Of a DNA stretch of 30,523 nucleotides, positions 1-6,246 are shown piece by piece. Numbering within the stretch: position 1 is the stretch's first letter; each line of letters begins with the position of its first letter. The DNA is taken from the IMG/VR virus record IMGVR_UViG_3300017783_000123, positions 1 to 30,523 of that record; one strand, written 5' to 3'. The notes beneath the pieces are model-generated. The model saw only the letters and a program-made list of their open reading frames with translations. It was not told the origin of the DNA and searched no databases. The DNA is from a virus. The position numbers were made by a program, and so were the translations under genes.

Positions 1-1
1 C

Positions 2-295
2 GTATTCAATGATGTATATTCTCTTAAGGAATTTGCAGACCCAGAAAAGTACAAGACATATTCAGAGTTGAAAAAGAAACTCTATGATGTTCTTGGTGAA
101 GAAGAAATTGCCGATACGCTACAAGAAAACACAGTTGCGGAGTTGAATGTGACTCGTGAGCCTGTTATTAATAACGCTCCGACTCCTACATCCGCACTAG
201 CTGAGACCCCAGCACCACCTACCAATGTGGATACGGAGGTCGCGGAAGGAGATGAAGACACACTTAGTTATTTTGCCAAATTGGCACAAAGTTAA
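2..295 (+). CDS. 32: Probable gp32 single-stranded DNA-binding protein, C-terminal part
   Basis: This is the 3' part of a gene whose start lies before the window. The open frame runs from base 2 to a TAA at 293-295. The visible 97 residues begin with a lysine- and tyrosine-rich helical stretch (EFADPEKYKTYSELKKKL), followed by VLGEEE, a proline/threonine-rich linker, and an acidic tail ending in GDEDTLSYFAKLAQS. A helical end, a flexible linker and an acidic tail fit T4-like gp32, which coats single-stranded DNA during replication and recombination and recruits partner proteins through its acidic C-terminus. The OB-fold and zinc site that would prove this lie outside the window. It is followed at once by an intrinsic terminator and converges on the minus-strand structural operon. 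It could be another acidic-tailed replication protein, so the name is likely rather than certain. Confidence 0.6.
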   Translation, partial: VFNDVYSLKEFADPEKYKTYSELKKKLYDVLGEEEIADTLQENTVAELNVTREPVINNAPTPTSALAETPAPPTNVDTEVAEGDEDTLSYFAKLAQS

Positions 296-319
296 GGGTT
301 AAGAATCTCTCCATGGCAC

Positions 320-351
320 AGATCGGCATCAGAAATGGTGCCGATCTTTTT
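320..351 (+). terminator. Intrinsic terminator after gp32
   Basis: An 11-bp stem (AGATCGGCATC pairing with GGTGCCGATCT, with one T-G wobble) and a six-base loop AGAAAT are followed by a run of five T. It starts 24 bases after the gp32 stop. On the minus strand the stem is not followed by a T run, so it looks directional. It would stop plus-strand transcription from running against the convergent tape-measure operon, whose stop codon is at 354-356. Confidence 0.85.
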
Positions 352-353
352 GC

Positions 354-2801
354 TTAAAAGCAAGCTGCAACAAGTTCTAGTGTACGATCAATATGCCTAT
401 CAGAATTGATCGTTGTATTTGTAATATTTTGATCTCCTGCATTATTAACAACAGCAGTATTACCTACACTATTACTAGCTGCTTTAAGTGCTTCGGCTTC
501 TCTCATTTGATCAATCTGTCTCTGATTCGTCTCAAGTTGTGCTCCAGATGAATTCTCTGCAAGAAGGATTTTCCTTCTTTCCGCGACGAATTCGTTGTGA
601 TCTGCACCATATAATGAACCTAACTTGTTCATGTCTGATTCAGAATGTTTCCCAGACTTCTTCATTGACTTGAGTATCTGCCGCTTTATGAACAAATCGA
701 ATTGTTCCTCTGATATTTGCCCAGTGCGTAATCCGTGCTCTTGTAATCTAAGTTTTTTTCTCGCGCCTTCTGCACTTTGAGATGAGTTTGATCTAGCTAA
801 TCCATCCAGCACTTTCTTTTTAATATCTGGGTCCATCTCATCACCACTTGCAACTTGACCGATCGCTTTGTTACTCATAGCACCAACTTCACCATACTGC
901 TTAAAAGTCTTGTCACTAAACTTATTAACTGACTTATTCGATAAAGATGCTGTTGAGGCAGACCCTACAGTTTTTGGAGCAGCGGCCACTCCTGTTGCTA
1001 TTACCGACATATTTTTCATTACTTCAGCAACTGTTTTTAATTTCAGTTTAGAAAGTCTTTTAATCTGATCAACAAATTCTTCTAATTTATCAGGCTCGCC
1101 AGTATCGAAATTCTGGATAGCCTCTCCAAGACTATCGATTGATCCTGCAACTGTTTCTAAGTCTGGTCCAACCTTACCTAATTCAATAAATTTACCAACA
1201 GGATCATCTGAAAAGAAATTCAATACTCCTCCAACAGCCGCAGCCGCCGCAAAGGCTACTAAAGCTGCAGATACTGCGGCTATTCCACCAGAAGCTAGAT
1301 AAAGACCCGGTCCAACACTAGATAGTAGTACAAGAGAATCAATAAAACCTGATAAGAAGTCACCCACAGCCTCAATTACCATACTTGTAGCCATTCCAAA
1401 TCCAACTAAAAAGGGTGTCATTAATTCTAGAGCCTTACCAAACATCATAAAGGCTCCTGCTGCCGGAATCATTGCTGCACCAAGCGCTGCTATTGCCGCG
1501 GCACCTATAAAGATTGCAGGTGAGATAAATGATAGACCGAAAGCAGCTAAGCCTAATGCAGCCAGAACTCCTATTCCTATTCCCACACCTTTCCAATTAA
1601 TATCAGCAAATTGTTGAAAGGCTTTACCCGTAATAAACATTGCACTACCAAGGGCAATAAGTACACCTGCTCCTATTAAATATTTTGGATTCGAAATTGC
1701 TTTAAGACCTTTACCCAATCCTTTTAACAATCCAGATATTCCCGCACCTGCGCCTTTTCCTATTCCAGCCATCGCGCCTCCAGCTGCCCCACCTGCCGCG
1801 GCCTTTGCACCACCAAAACCAAATTTAGATTTAATACTATCTTTAATTGAACTTAAAACGCCACCTGCCGCCTTTTTTTCAGGGCCACTATCTTTAGAAT
1901 CATTGTCACTTATCTCATTGAGAGCTTCGATTTGCCTCTCTTGTCTAGCTATATCTTCTTTACGATTTTCTCTAGCCTGTAATACATCACCTTCTGATGA
2001 TTCTACTAATGATTCTAGAGATGAACTTGTATTTGTAATAGCCTCAAGAGCATCAGGGGGAATAACAGAAGATGCTGCTCCTGCTGGAGCACCTCCAACT
2101 GCTGGAGCACCTCCACCTACACCACCAGTAATATTATCGACTGCTTCCTGTGGATCAAATTTCTTGGCAGCCTTGGAAATTCTATTTAATAGACCTTGGC
2201 GAATCAGAAAGAATCTAGTCTTTGTAAGAAAATCTTGTTCTGGCGTTGCACCAAGAACATCATTAAGTGACATCTTTGGATCAATTTCTAATTCAACACC
2301 CTCTGTTGCTTTTTCAACCTTTTGAAGAATATTTCTCTTTATTCTTAACCATCTTAAAGCATGGATTATATTTATTTTTGGAGATTCACCAAGAATATCA
2401 GATAATTTCAATTGCTTATCAATATCTAAGTCTAGATTACCACCCTTTGTGGCTTTATCAACAGATTGAAGAATATTACTCCTAACTTTTAAAAATTTAA
2501 AAGCCAATGCGAAATTTAAATTCTTCAATTCCGTCATATCACCCATTAAGGATGATAAAGAAATAGTCTTATCAATATCTAATTCTAACTTGCCACCTCC
2601 TGTAGCCTTTTGGACAGAATCCAAGATATTGCCTTTTATGGCATCAAGTTCATCCACGAACTTTAGATTACTACTTTTTATACCAGAAACTAACTGCTTA
2701 GTTGCATCGTCGATAGTCTTGCCAAGTTCGCCCGCTTGTTTTTCAAGTGATACTTGCAATTTATCATTGATGTCATTAAGTTTATTATTTTCCTCAGGCA
2801 T
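354..2801 (-). CDS. 29: Probable tail tape measure protein (gp29 position)
   Basis: 815 residues, against 590 for T4 gp29. Residues 50-213 contain three full copies and one partial copy of a unit of about 50 residues (NILxSVxKATxGG, then LxLDIDK, then LSxxLG; near 55-88, 106-139, 154-185 and 200-213). A Gly/Ala/Pro-rich linker (224-245), a charged coiled-coil-like stretch (265-300) and a Gly/Ala-rich hinge (310-370) follow. Residues 375-530 carry several strongly hydrophobic segments, as in tape measure proteins that end up crossing the host membrane. The C-terminus is polar. It directly follows gp26 and the small -1-frame ORF, the place of the tape measure behind tail assembly chaperones in tailed phages and of gene 29 in the T4 order 26-51-27-28-29. 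Its start overlaps the end of that small ORF by 8 bases. The role is inferred from composition and position; I see no direct sequence match to T4 gp29. Confidence 0.7.
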   Translation of the reverse strand: MPEENNKLNDINDKLQVSLEKQAGELGKTIDDATKQLVSGIKSSNLKFVDELDAIKGNILDSVQKATGGGKLELDIDKTISLSSLMGDMTELKNLNFALAFKFLKVRSNILQSVDKATKGGNLDLDIDKQLKLSDILGESPKINIIHALRWLRIKRNILQKVEKATEGVELEIDPKMSLNDVLGATPEQDFLTKTRFFLIRQGLLNRISKAAKKFDPQEAVDNITGGVGGGAPAVGGAPAGAASSVIPPDALEAITNTSSSLESLVESSEGDVLQARENRKEDIARQERQIEALNEISDNDSKDSGPEKKAAGGVLSSIKDSIKSKFGFGGAKAAAGGAAGGAMAGIGKGAGAGISGLLKGLGKGLKAISNPKYLIGAGVLIALGSAMFITGKAFQQFADINWKGVGIGIGVLAALGLAAFGLSFISPAIFIGAAAIAALGAAMIPAAGAFMMFGKALELMTPFLVGFGMATSMVIEAVGDFLSGFIDSLVLLSSVGPGLYLASGGIAAVSAALVAFAAAAAVGGVLNFFSDDPVGKFIELGKVGPDLETVAGSIDSLGEAIQNFDTGEPDKLEEFVDQIKRLSKLKLKTVAEVMKNMSVIATGVAAAPKTVGSASTASLSNKSVNKFSDKTFKQYGEVGAMSNKAIGQVASGDEMDPDIKKKVLDGLARSNSSQSAEGARKKLRLQEHGLRTGQISEEQFDLFIKRQILKSMKKSGKHSESDMNKLGSLYGADHNEFVAERRKILLAENSSGAQLETNQRQIDQMREAEALKAASNSVGNTAVVNNAGDQNITNTTINSDRHIDRTLELVAACF

Positions 2802-2979
2802 TTCTTTGTTTTATTCTCTCATTTTCTTCTTTAATATAATTCTGTAACATTCCAATGTAAATTTGTCTTTCCCATGGCAACATATTATCTAGTTCAGTCA
2901 AACTATATTTATGATGCTGCATCAAGGAGAAGTTAGTCTGATAGTGATTAACCAGTGATTCGTGAGAAAGACTTAGATA
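2794..2979 (-). CDS. gp51-like -1-frame extension of gp26 (tail assembly chaperone, probable frameshift product)
   Basis: A 61-codon frame, -1 relative to gp26, runs from the slippery site at 2979-2985 to a TGA at 2794-2796, inside the start of the tape-measure gene. Translated from the shift it begins YLSLSHESLV and contains MQHHKYSLTELDNMLPWERQ and a basic, helical C-terminus. The SLTELxxMxPWER pattern resembles the short second chaperone domain made by frameshifting in many tailed phages. An independent start is possible at the ATG at 2920-2922 (42 residues), but no Shine-Dalgarno sequence precedes it. The fusion with gp26 would be 291 residues. It sits where T4 has gene 51, but T4 gp51 is far longer and I claim only positional analogy. 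The reading frame and overlap are seen directly; the frameshift is inferred. Confidence 0.65.
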   Translation of the reverse strand, partial: YLSLSHESLVNHYQTNFSLMQHHKYSLTELDNMLPWERQIYIGMLQNYIKEENERIKQRNA

Positions 2980-3668
2980 AAAAAATCACTCAGTCCAGAA
3001 AGTTTATATTCATTTTCATGTCCACAGAACTTGCATGTATATTTAAGATTATGTTCTAGTTTAGGTTGGTTAGCAATAAATTTTTGAATAGACTCTAAGT
3101 GTTTATGTCCTAAAGAATCAACGAAAGTTTCGAGTTCACTTCGATCTGTTTCATCCGTAAGATAAACATTATCTTTATCAAAGATAGACTCAATTGATGC
3201 AATGATAGCTGATGTTACATCATTATCATCTTCCATTGAATCTATATCTTTAACACGAATTGAGCGAAGAGTGAGACCAATCTCTTCTTCAATAATAATT
3301 CTAGGGTCCACTTCTGTTTCGGGCCAGTGAATTTTAGCTTCTGTTAAATCAAGGGTTACTACATTTTCTTTACCACACTCTTCACATTTGATATTGAAAT
3401 CTACTGTCTCTCCAACACTGATCGCTCTTAGTTGAAGGAATATATATTCGAGATCGAACATGGTCAGATCGTTTACTTTAATTTTATTAAATGCACAAAC
3501 ATTAATAATTTCTTTAATCATCTTGAGGATTTGTTTTTGATCCTCAGATTGTTGAGCTTGGATTAATAGTTTTTCTTCTTTAACAAGGAATGGTCTTATC
3601 TCGATCTTTTTCTTTGTAGATGGAATCTCAATCGTGTGTTTAGATGTTTCTAATACTGGTAATGGCAT
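2973..3668 (-). CDS. 26: gp26-like baseplate hub / tail assembly protein
   Basis: 231 residues. The N-terminal pattern IEIPSTKKKIEIRPFLVKEE is characteristic of the T4 gp26 family (T4 baseplate protein). Two CxxC pairs (Cys95/Cys98 in CEECGKEN and Cys212/Cys215 in CKFCGHEN) could bind one zinc ion. In T4, gp26 is assigned to baseplate hub assembly. Its position just before a small -1-frame ORF and the tape measure suggests instead, or in addition, the role of tail assembly chaperone. The last codons are AGT GAT TTT TTT ATC TAA, so a T TTT TTT slippery heptamer lies just before the stop. No Shine-Dalgarno sequence is seen before the ATG. A TATAAATA late promoter lies 39 bases upstream, between this gene and the previous one. 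Confidence 0.8.
   Translation of the reverse strand: MPLPVLETSKHTIEIPSTKKKIEIRPFLVKEEKLLIQAQQSEDQKQILKMIKEIINVCAFNKIKVNDLTMFDLEYIFLQLRAISVGETVDFNIKCEECGKENVVTLDLTEAKIHWPETEVDPRIIIEEEIGLTLRSIRVKDIDSMEDDNDVTSAIIASIESIFDKDNVYLTDETDRSELETFVDSLGHKHLESIQKFIANQPKLEHNLKYTCKFCGHENEYKLSGLSDFFI
2979..2985 (-). promoter_or_regulatory. Candidate -1 ribosomal frameshift site T TTT TTT
   Basis: Seven T in a row on the minus strand (2985 to 2979) read as GAT TTT TTT ATC in the gp26 frame. Both tRNAs can re-pair after a -1 shift, which gives TTT TTT TAT and enters the 61-codon extension. It lies three codons before the gp26 stop. No strong downstream stem is evident by eye; only a weak AGTCT/AGACT pairing about 30 bases apart can be drawn. 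Confidence 0.6.
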
Positions 3669-3707
3669 AATATTTTAATAATTTAGTTAATGATTTAGTT
3701 AATAATA

Positions 3708-3715
3708 TATTTATA
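3708..3715 (-). promoter_or_regulatory. Late promoter TATAAATA before gp26
   Basis: A perfect T4-type late octamer on the minus strand in the 52-base gap between the tail-tube-type gene and gp26. With T4 spacing the transcript would start near 3702, leaving a leader of about 34 bases before the ATG at 3668. It would drive gp26, the -1-frame ORF and the tape measure. Confidence 0.65.
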
Positions 3716-3720
3716 CAGAT

Positions 3721-4266
3721 TTAAATTTTATCCCCTTCATGTATAATATCTCGGCATGCAAAAGTTACTGACAATTTTAAGGCAGAATCCACTGTTTCAT
3801 TTGATTTTTCAATAGCACTCACAGTTATAGGATAGCAATCGACGGCTTTTATAGCATATTTAGGATTATTTTGTTTATCTTCATGTTGAAAAGATAAATC
3901 AGCTACATATTCATCAAGATAACGAGCCTTGTATGTTTTTTGATCAATGATTCCTGCTTGCCATGTTTCAAAGATTTTCTTTACGTAAAAATCTTCTGTT
4001 AGTCTGAATGTAACACTGAGTTCATCATTCAGATAACCACTTGGCATTTTTAATAAATTTCTATACATCGAATAATCAATGCTTTCAATTTGTTTGCCTG
4101 GAAATGTGATGGATTCACAAAGTAGCGTCTGTGCACTCAAGTCAAATCCTTCGACTTCATCTATTACATATTGAGGTGCGTTGAAGAAAGCCGTGAATCT
4201 ATTTGGATTTGCTAATCCTCTCTTGTTTATCTGACCTAATAATGCTTTTATTGTTCTGGTATCCAT
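3721..4266 (-). CDS. Tail-tube-fold protein (gp19 family; tube initiator gp54-like or terminator gp3-like)
   Basis: 181 residues. The pattern NPNRFTAFF near the N-terminus, then LLCESITFPGK, SVTFRLTEDFYVKKIFETWQ and a C-terminal LKLSVTFACRDI follows the layout of T4 gp19 (163 residues): asparagine-rich start, a strand pair with a 'fully extracted' cysteine/proline motif, a helix with a conserved Trp, and a closing strand. Proteins of this fold make the tail tube and its end adaptors. The true gp19 normally lies after gp18, beyond this window, so this copy is more likely an adaptor: a baseplate-tube initiator (gp54 role) or a tail terminator (gp3 role). It starts one base after the stop of the upstream 197-residue gene, so the two are co-translated. 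I cannot decide between the adaptor roles from sequence alone. Confidence 0.6.
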   Translation of the reverse strand: MDTRTIKALLGQINKRGLANPNRFTAFFNAPQYVIDEVEGFDLSAQTLLCESITFPGKQIESIDYSMYRNLLKMPSGYLNDELSVTFRLTEDFYVKKIFETWQAGIIDQKTYKARYLDEYVADLSFQHEDKQNNPKYAIKAVDCYPITVSAIEKSNETVDSALKLSVTFACRDIIHEGDKI

Positions 4267-4267
4267 A

Positions 4268-4861
4268 TTAATATATTAATTCTTTTGATGCCTTCCAAAT
4301 GATTGCTTTACTTTTTCTGACAAATTGTTCAGTTGGTAGAAATAGTGCTGCTTCCCATTCTGTTGCTGGGACTTCGGCAATTGTTGATTTTACATTTGAA
4401 TTTAAGTATCTCTTAAAGCACGGCGCAAATTCTTTTAGTTTTGAAGATGATTTAAGAAAATTGTATGTGATTCTAAATCTTGTTGAGTCATTATATTTCT
4501 TATTACTCTTAAAATCTAAAAGTTTATCAAAGAATTTTGCTCTCAATGTAGGAGATAAGTAGTGTAAATTTAATCCATAGAAACCATCTGATGTTCTTTT
4601 TACCATAATGATAAGAGGAAATCTATCATAGTAGGGTAGTGTATCTTTTGTTTTTGGATCATAGAAATACATGAACATACGACCCGAAAGAGGTTTGTCT
4701 ACCTTTTTCAATGCACTATCTTTTAGTAATCCAGTACGTGAAGGTCTAGTAATAGACGAAAGTGTTTTTCTGAACCATTTGAGTGATTCATCTGATCTAG
4801 GATTAACACCTGCTCTAAAAGCCTTTGCCTGAATTTTATCAAAATAAGAAGTCTTTGCCAT
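4268..4861 (-). CDS. Conserved T4-like protein, possible gp2 DNA end protector
   Basis: 197 residues, basic. A conserved-looking core reads MFMYFYDPKTKDTLPYYDRF, then PLIIMVKR, GLNLHYLSPTLRAKF, and a C-terminal part with FLPTEQFVRKSKAIIWK. This pattern (YD-P-K-TLPYYDRFPL followed by LNLHYL) recurs in T4-like phages in a gene next to gp4; from memory it is often named gp2, the protein that caps packaged DNA ends and protects them from RecBCD. The neighbour gp4 agrees, since genes 2 and 4 are adjacent in T4. T4 gp2 is longer (about 274 residues), so the name is tentative. The ATG lies six bases after a TATAAATA late promoter that follows the gp4 stop directly. No signal peptide or membrane segment is seen. 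Confidence 0.45.
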   Translation of the reverse strand: MAKTSYFDKIQAKAFRAGVNPRSDESLKWFRKTLSSITRPSRTGLLKDSALKKVDKPLSGRMFMYFYDPKTKDTLPYYDRFPLIIMVKRTSDGFYGLNLHYLSPTLRAKFFDKLLDFKSNKKYNDSTRFRITYNFLKSSSKLKEFAPCFKRYLNSNVKSTIAEVPATEWEAALFLPTEQFVRKSKAIIWKASKELIY

Positions 4862-4867
4862 ATAATA

Positions 4868-4875
4868 TATTTATA
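4868..4875 (-). promoter_or_regulatory. Late promoter TATAAATA, 6 bases before the ATG at 4861
   Basis: The octamer begins right after the TGA of gp4 (minus-strand order: TGA, TATAAATA, six bases, ATG). With the T4 rule that the octamer spans -13 to -6, transcription would start within one base of the ATG, giving an essentially leaderless message. Confidence 0.65.
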
Positions 4876-5322
4876 TCATGTTAGTAGTTTTATTCCAAAT
4901 GATTTCATTGTTCTTTCAGTCCATATCTGAAATACCCAACCACGACTATCACAATATTCTCTTGCTGCTTCCCATTTAGATTGATTTTTTACGTATGTCA
5001 TCACCTCATTGATATATTTTTTAGTCTTCCTTGATCTTACCTTTGGTTCCTTTGTTTGTGCTTCTGGTTTTATTTCGATAATATAAGTTTTCCCATCTGA
5101 CAACTTTATTTTTAAATCTGTATAATATCTGTGCATTTTTCCATCAGTCTTACACTTGTATGGAACAACTACTTCTTCACTAGACCATTTTACCACTTTA
5201 GGGTGCTCATCAAGCCATCTGAAAGCCTGTCTTTCCCATAGGGATCGAAACACACAATTTGATGAATCACCTTCATATTTATTAATATTCTTAACTCTAT
5301 ATTTTCCTTTGTATGTTTTCAT
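4876..5322 (-). CDS. 4: gp4-like head completion nuclease
   Basis: 148 residues, close to the 150 of T4 gp4. It starts MKTYKGKYRVKNINKYEGD, has the SLWERQAFRWLDEHPKV and WSSEEVVVPY segments, then HRYYTDLKIKL and YIIEIKPEAQT. The Asp in YTDLK and the ExK in IEIKP match a PD-(D/E)xK nuclease core of the TnsA-like type, with the early ER residues also fitting. In T4, gp4 acts on filled heads before tail joining. It is the first gene of the minus-strand cluster and diverges from gp48 across 26 bases. A minus-strand TATAAATA at 5342-5349 precedes it by 19 bases. The start is fixed by the motif-rich N-terminus. Confidence 0.8.
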   Translation of the reverse strand: MKTYKGKYRVKNINKYEGDSSNCVFRSLWERQAFRWLDEHPKVVKWSSEEVVVPYKCKTDGKMHRYYTDLKIKLSDGKTYIIEIKPEAQTKEPKVRSRKTKKYINEVMTYVKNQSKWEAAREYCDSRGWVFQIWTERTMKSFGIKLLT

Positions 5323-5329
5323 ATAAATA
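5322..5329 (+). promoter_or_regulatory. Late promoter TATAAATA toward gp48
   Basis: A perfect octamer whose first base overlaps the complement of the gp4 start codon. With T4 spacing the start would be near 5335, giving a leader of about 14 bases before the ATG at 5349. Confidence 0.65.
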
Positions 5330-5341
5330 GATATAACTAAT

Positions 5342-5349
5342 TATTTATA
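5342..5349 (-). promoter_or_regulatory. Late promoter TATAAATA toward gp4
   Basis: A perfect octamer on the minus strand whose last plus-strand base is the A of the gp48 ATG. The predicted start is near 5336, next to the predicted start of the opposing transcript. The spacing to the gp4 ATG is 19 bases, equal to that of the plus-strand partner. Confidence 0.65.
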
Positions 5350-6242
5350 TGGATACACCTACACTACTATTCCCCTTGGAGATTTCCTCCCAGCCTGAAA
5401 GACCAACCATAAGATTCACAGCCTATGACCGAAGTAATGGTAAAGCTGATCAGCATCATATAGTTCTTCCATGTCCACAATCCTTAGCATTCTCAGATGC
5501 TGCCGACTTTAGTTCAATAGATTTAGGTGCACTTGGTGGTACAATAGCAAGTGGAGTAGAAAATGGTGTGGGTAATACTGTATCTTCGACCAGAGTAACT
5601 GATGTTCTACAAGTCGCTGCAGCAAAAACGCCAAGTTCTGATACTGTATCATTTGTTCGGAAGACTGTAGTAAATCCAAATACAAATACTACTTTTAAAT
5701 CTAATAGAGTTCGTAACTTTGCATTTAATTTTAAGATGATTGCAAGATCACAACAAGAGTCTGATGTAATTCGATCAATACATTCTAAATTCAGAAAATT
5801 TACATACGCATCACAAAGTGGTGGTGGTAGTAATCTGATGTTAGATTTTCCTCCAGTGTGGACGATTCGTTTTCTTGATTTTTCATCGGATACTGATGAA
5901 AATACATTCATACCTAAAATATATTCTTGTTATCTTACCCAAGTTGAATCTACATTCAATTCTGATGCCAATCTTTATTTTAGGGATTCTGCACCTCTTG
6001 TAGTTGATATCTCTTTACAGTATCAAGAGACAAGGGCTCTTACAAGAAATGATATCGATAGTATGGATAATGATGTTGCAGGTCGCCGAGGAATTGATGA
6101 GAGTGGTAATCCTAGAGTCACACCTAAACCTACAGTACAAAATCAAGAAGCAAAGCCAACAGCTACTACACCACTATCAAGCAGAGGTCGCCGTCCGCGA
6201 GCAGGTGCTAGGAGAAATATAGTAGATAGAAGAAGAGGATAA
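5349..6242 (+). CDS. 48: gp48-like baseplate tail tube cap
   Basis: 297 residues (T4 gp48 is 364). The N-terminus LLFPLEISSQPERPTIRF and the DLGALGG segment, with HHIVLPCPQSLAFSD between them, match what is annotated as the gp48 tube cap in marine T4-like phages. The middle (FNFKMIARSQQESDVIRSIH and IYSCYLTQVESTFNSDANLYF) has the strand pattern of the tail-tube fold, as expected for a protein joining baseplate hub and tail tube. The last 50 residues are Pro/Thr/Arg-rich and end in a strongly basic tail (RGRRPRAGARRN, RRRG) that is probably flexible. It opens the plus-strand baseplate operon; gp53 follows after four bases. The assignment rests on family patterns and context. Confidence 0.65.
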   Translation: MDTPTLLFPLEISSQPERPTIRFTAYDRSNGKADQHHIVLPCPQSLAFSDAADFSSIDLGALGGTIASGVENGVGNTVSSTRVTDVLQVAAAKTPSSDTVSFVRKTVVNPNTNTTFKSNRVRNFAFNFKMIARSQQESDVIRSIHSKFRKFTYASQSGGGSNLMLDFPPVWTIRFLDFSSDTDENTFIPKIYSCYLTQVESTFNSDANLYFRDSAPLVVDISLQYQETRALTRNDIDSMDNDVAGRRGIDESGNPRVTPKPTVQNQEAKPTATTPLSSRGRRPRAGARRNIVDRRRG

Positions 6243-6246
6243 AAAT

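Noticed and set aside
320-351. The gp32 hairpin as a bidirectional terminator also serving the tape-measure operon
   Set aside because: On the minus strand the stem is followed by TGTGCCATGG rather than a T-run, so no intrinsic terminator can be claimed in that direction.
1903-2847. Several plus-strand open frames opposite the tape-measure gene
   Set aside because: They are antisense shadows of a long gene with clear protein features; none has a start signal or recognisable domain.
2906-2913. CATAAATA on the minus strand inside the -1-frame ORF, as a promoter for the tape measure
   Set aside because: First base off consensus, about 105 bases from the tape-measure ATG and inside the conserved-looking HHKYS coding stretch; not enough to call.
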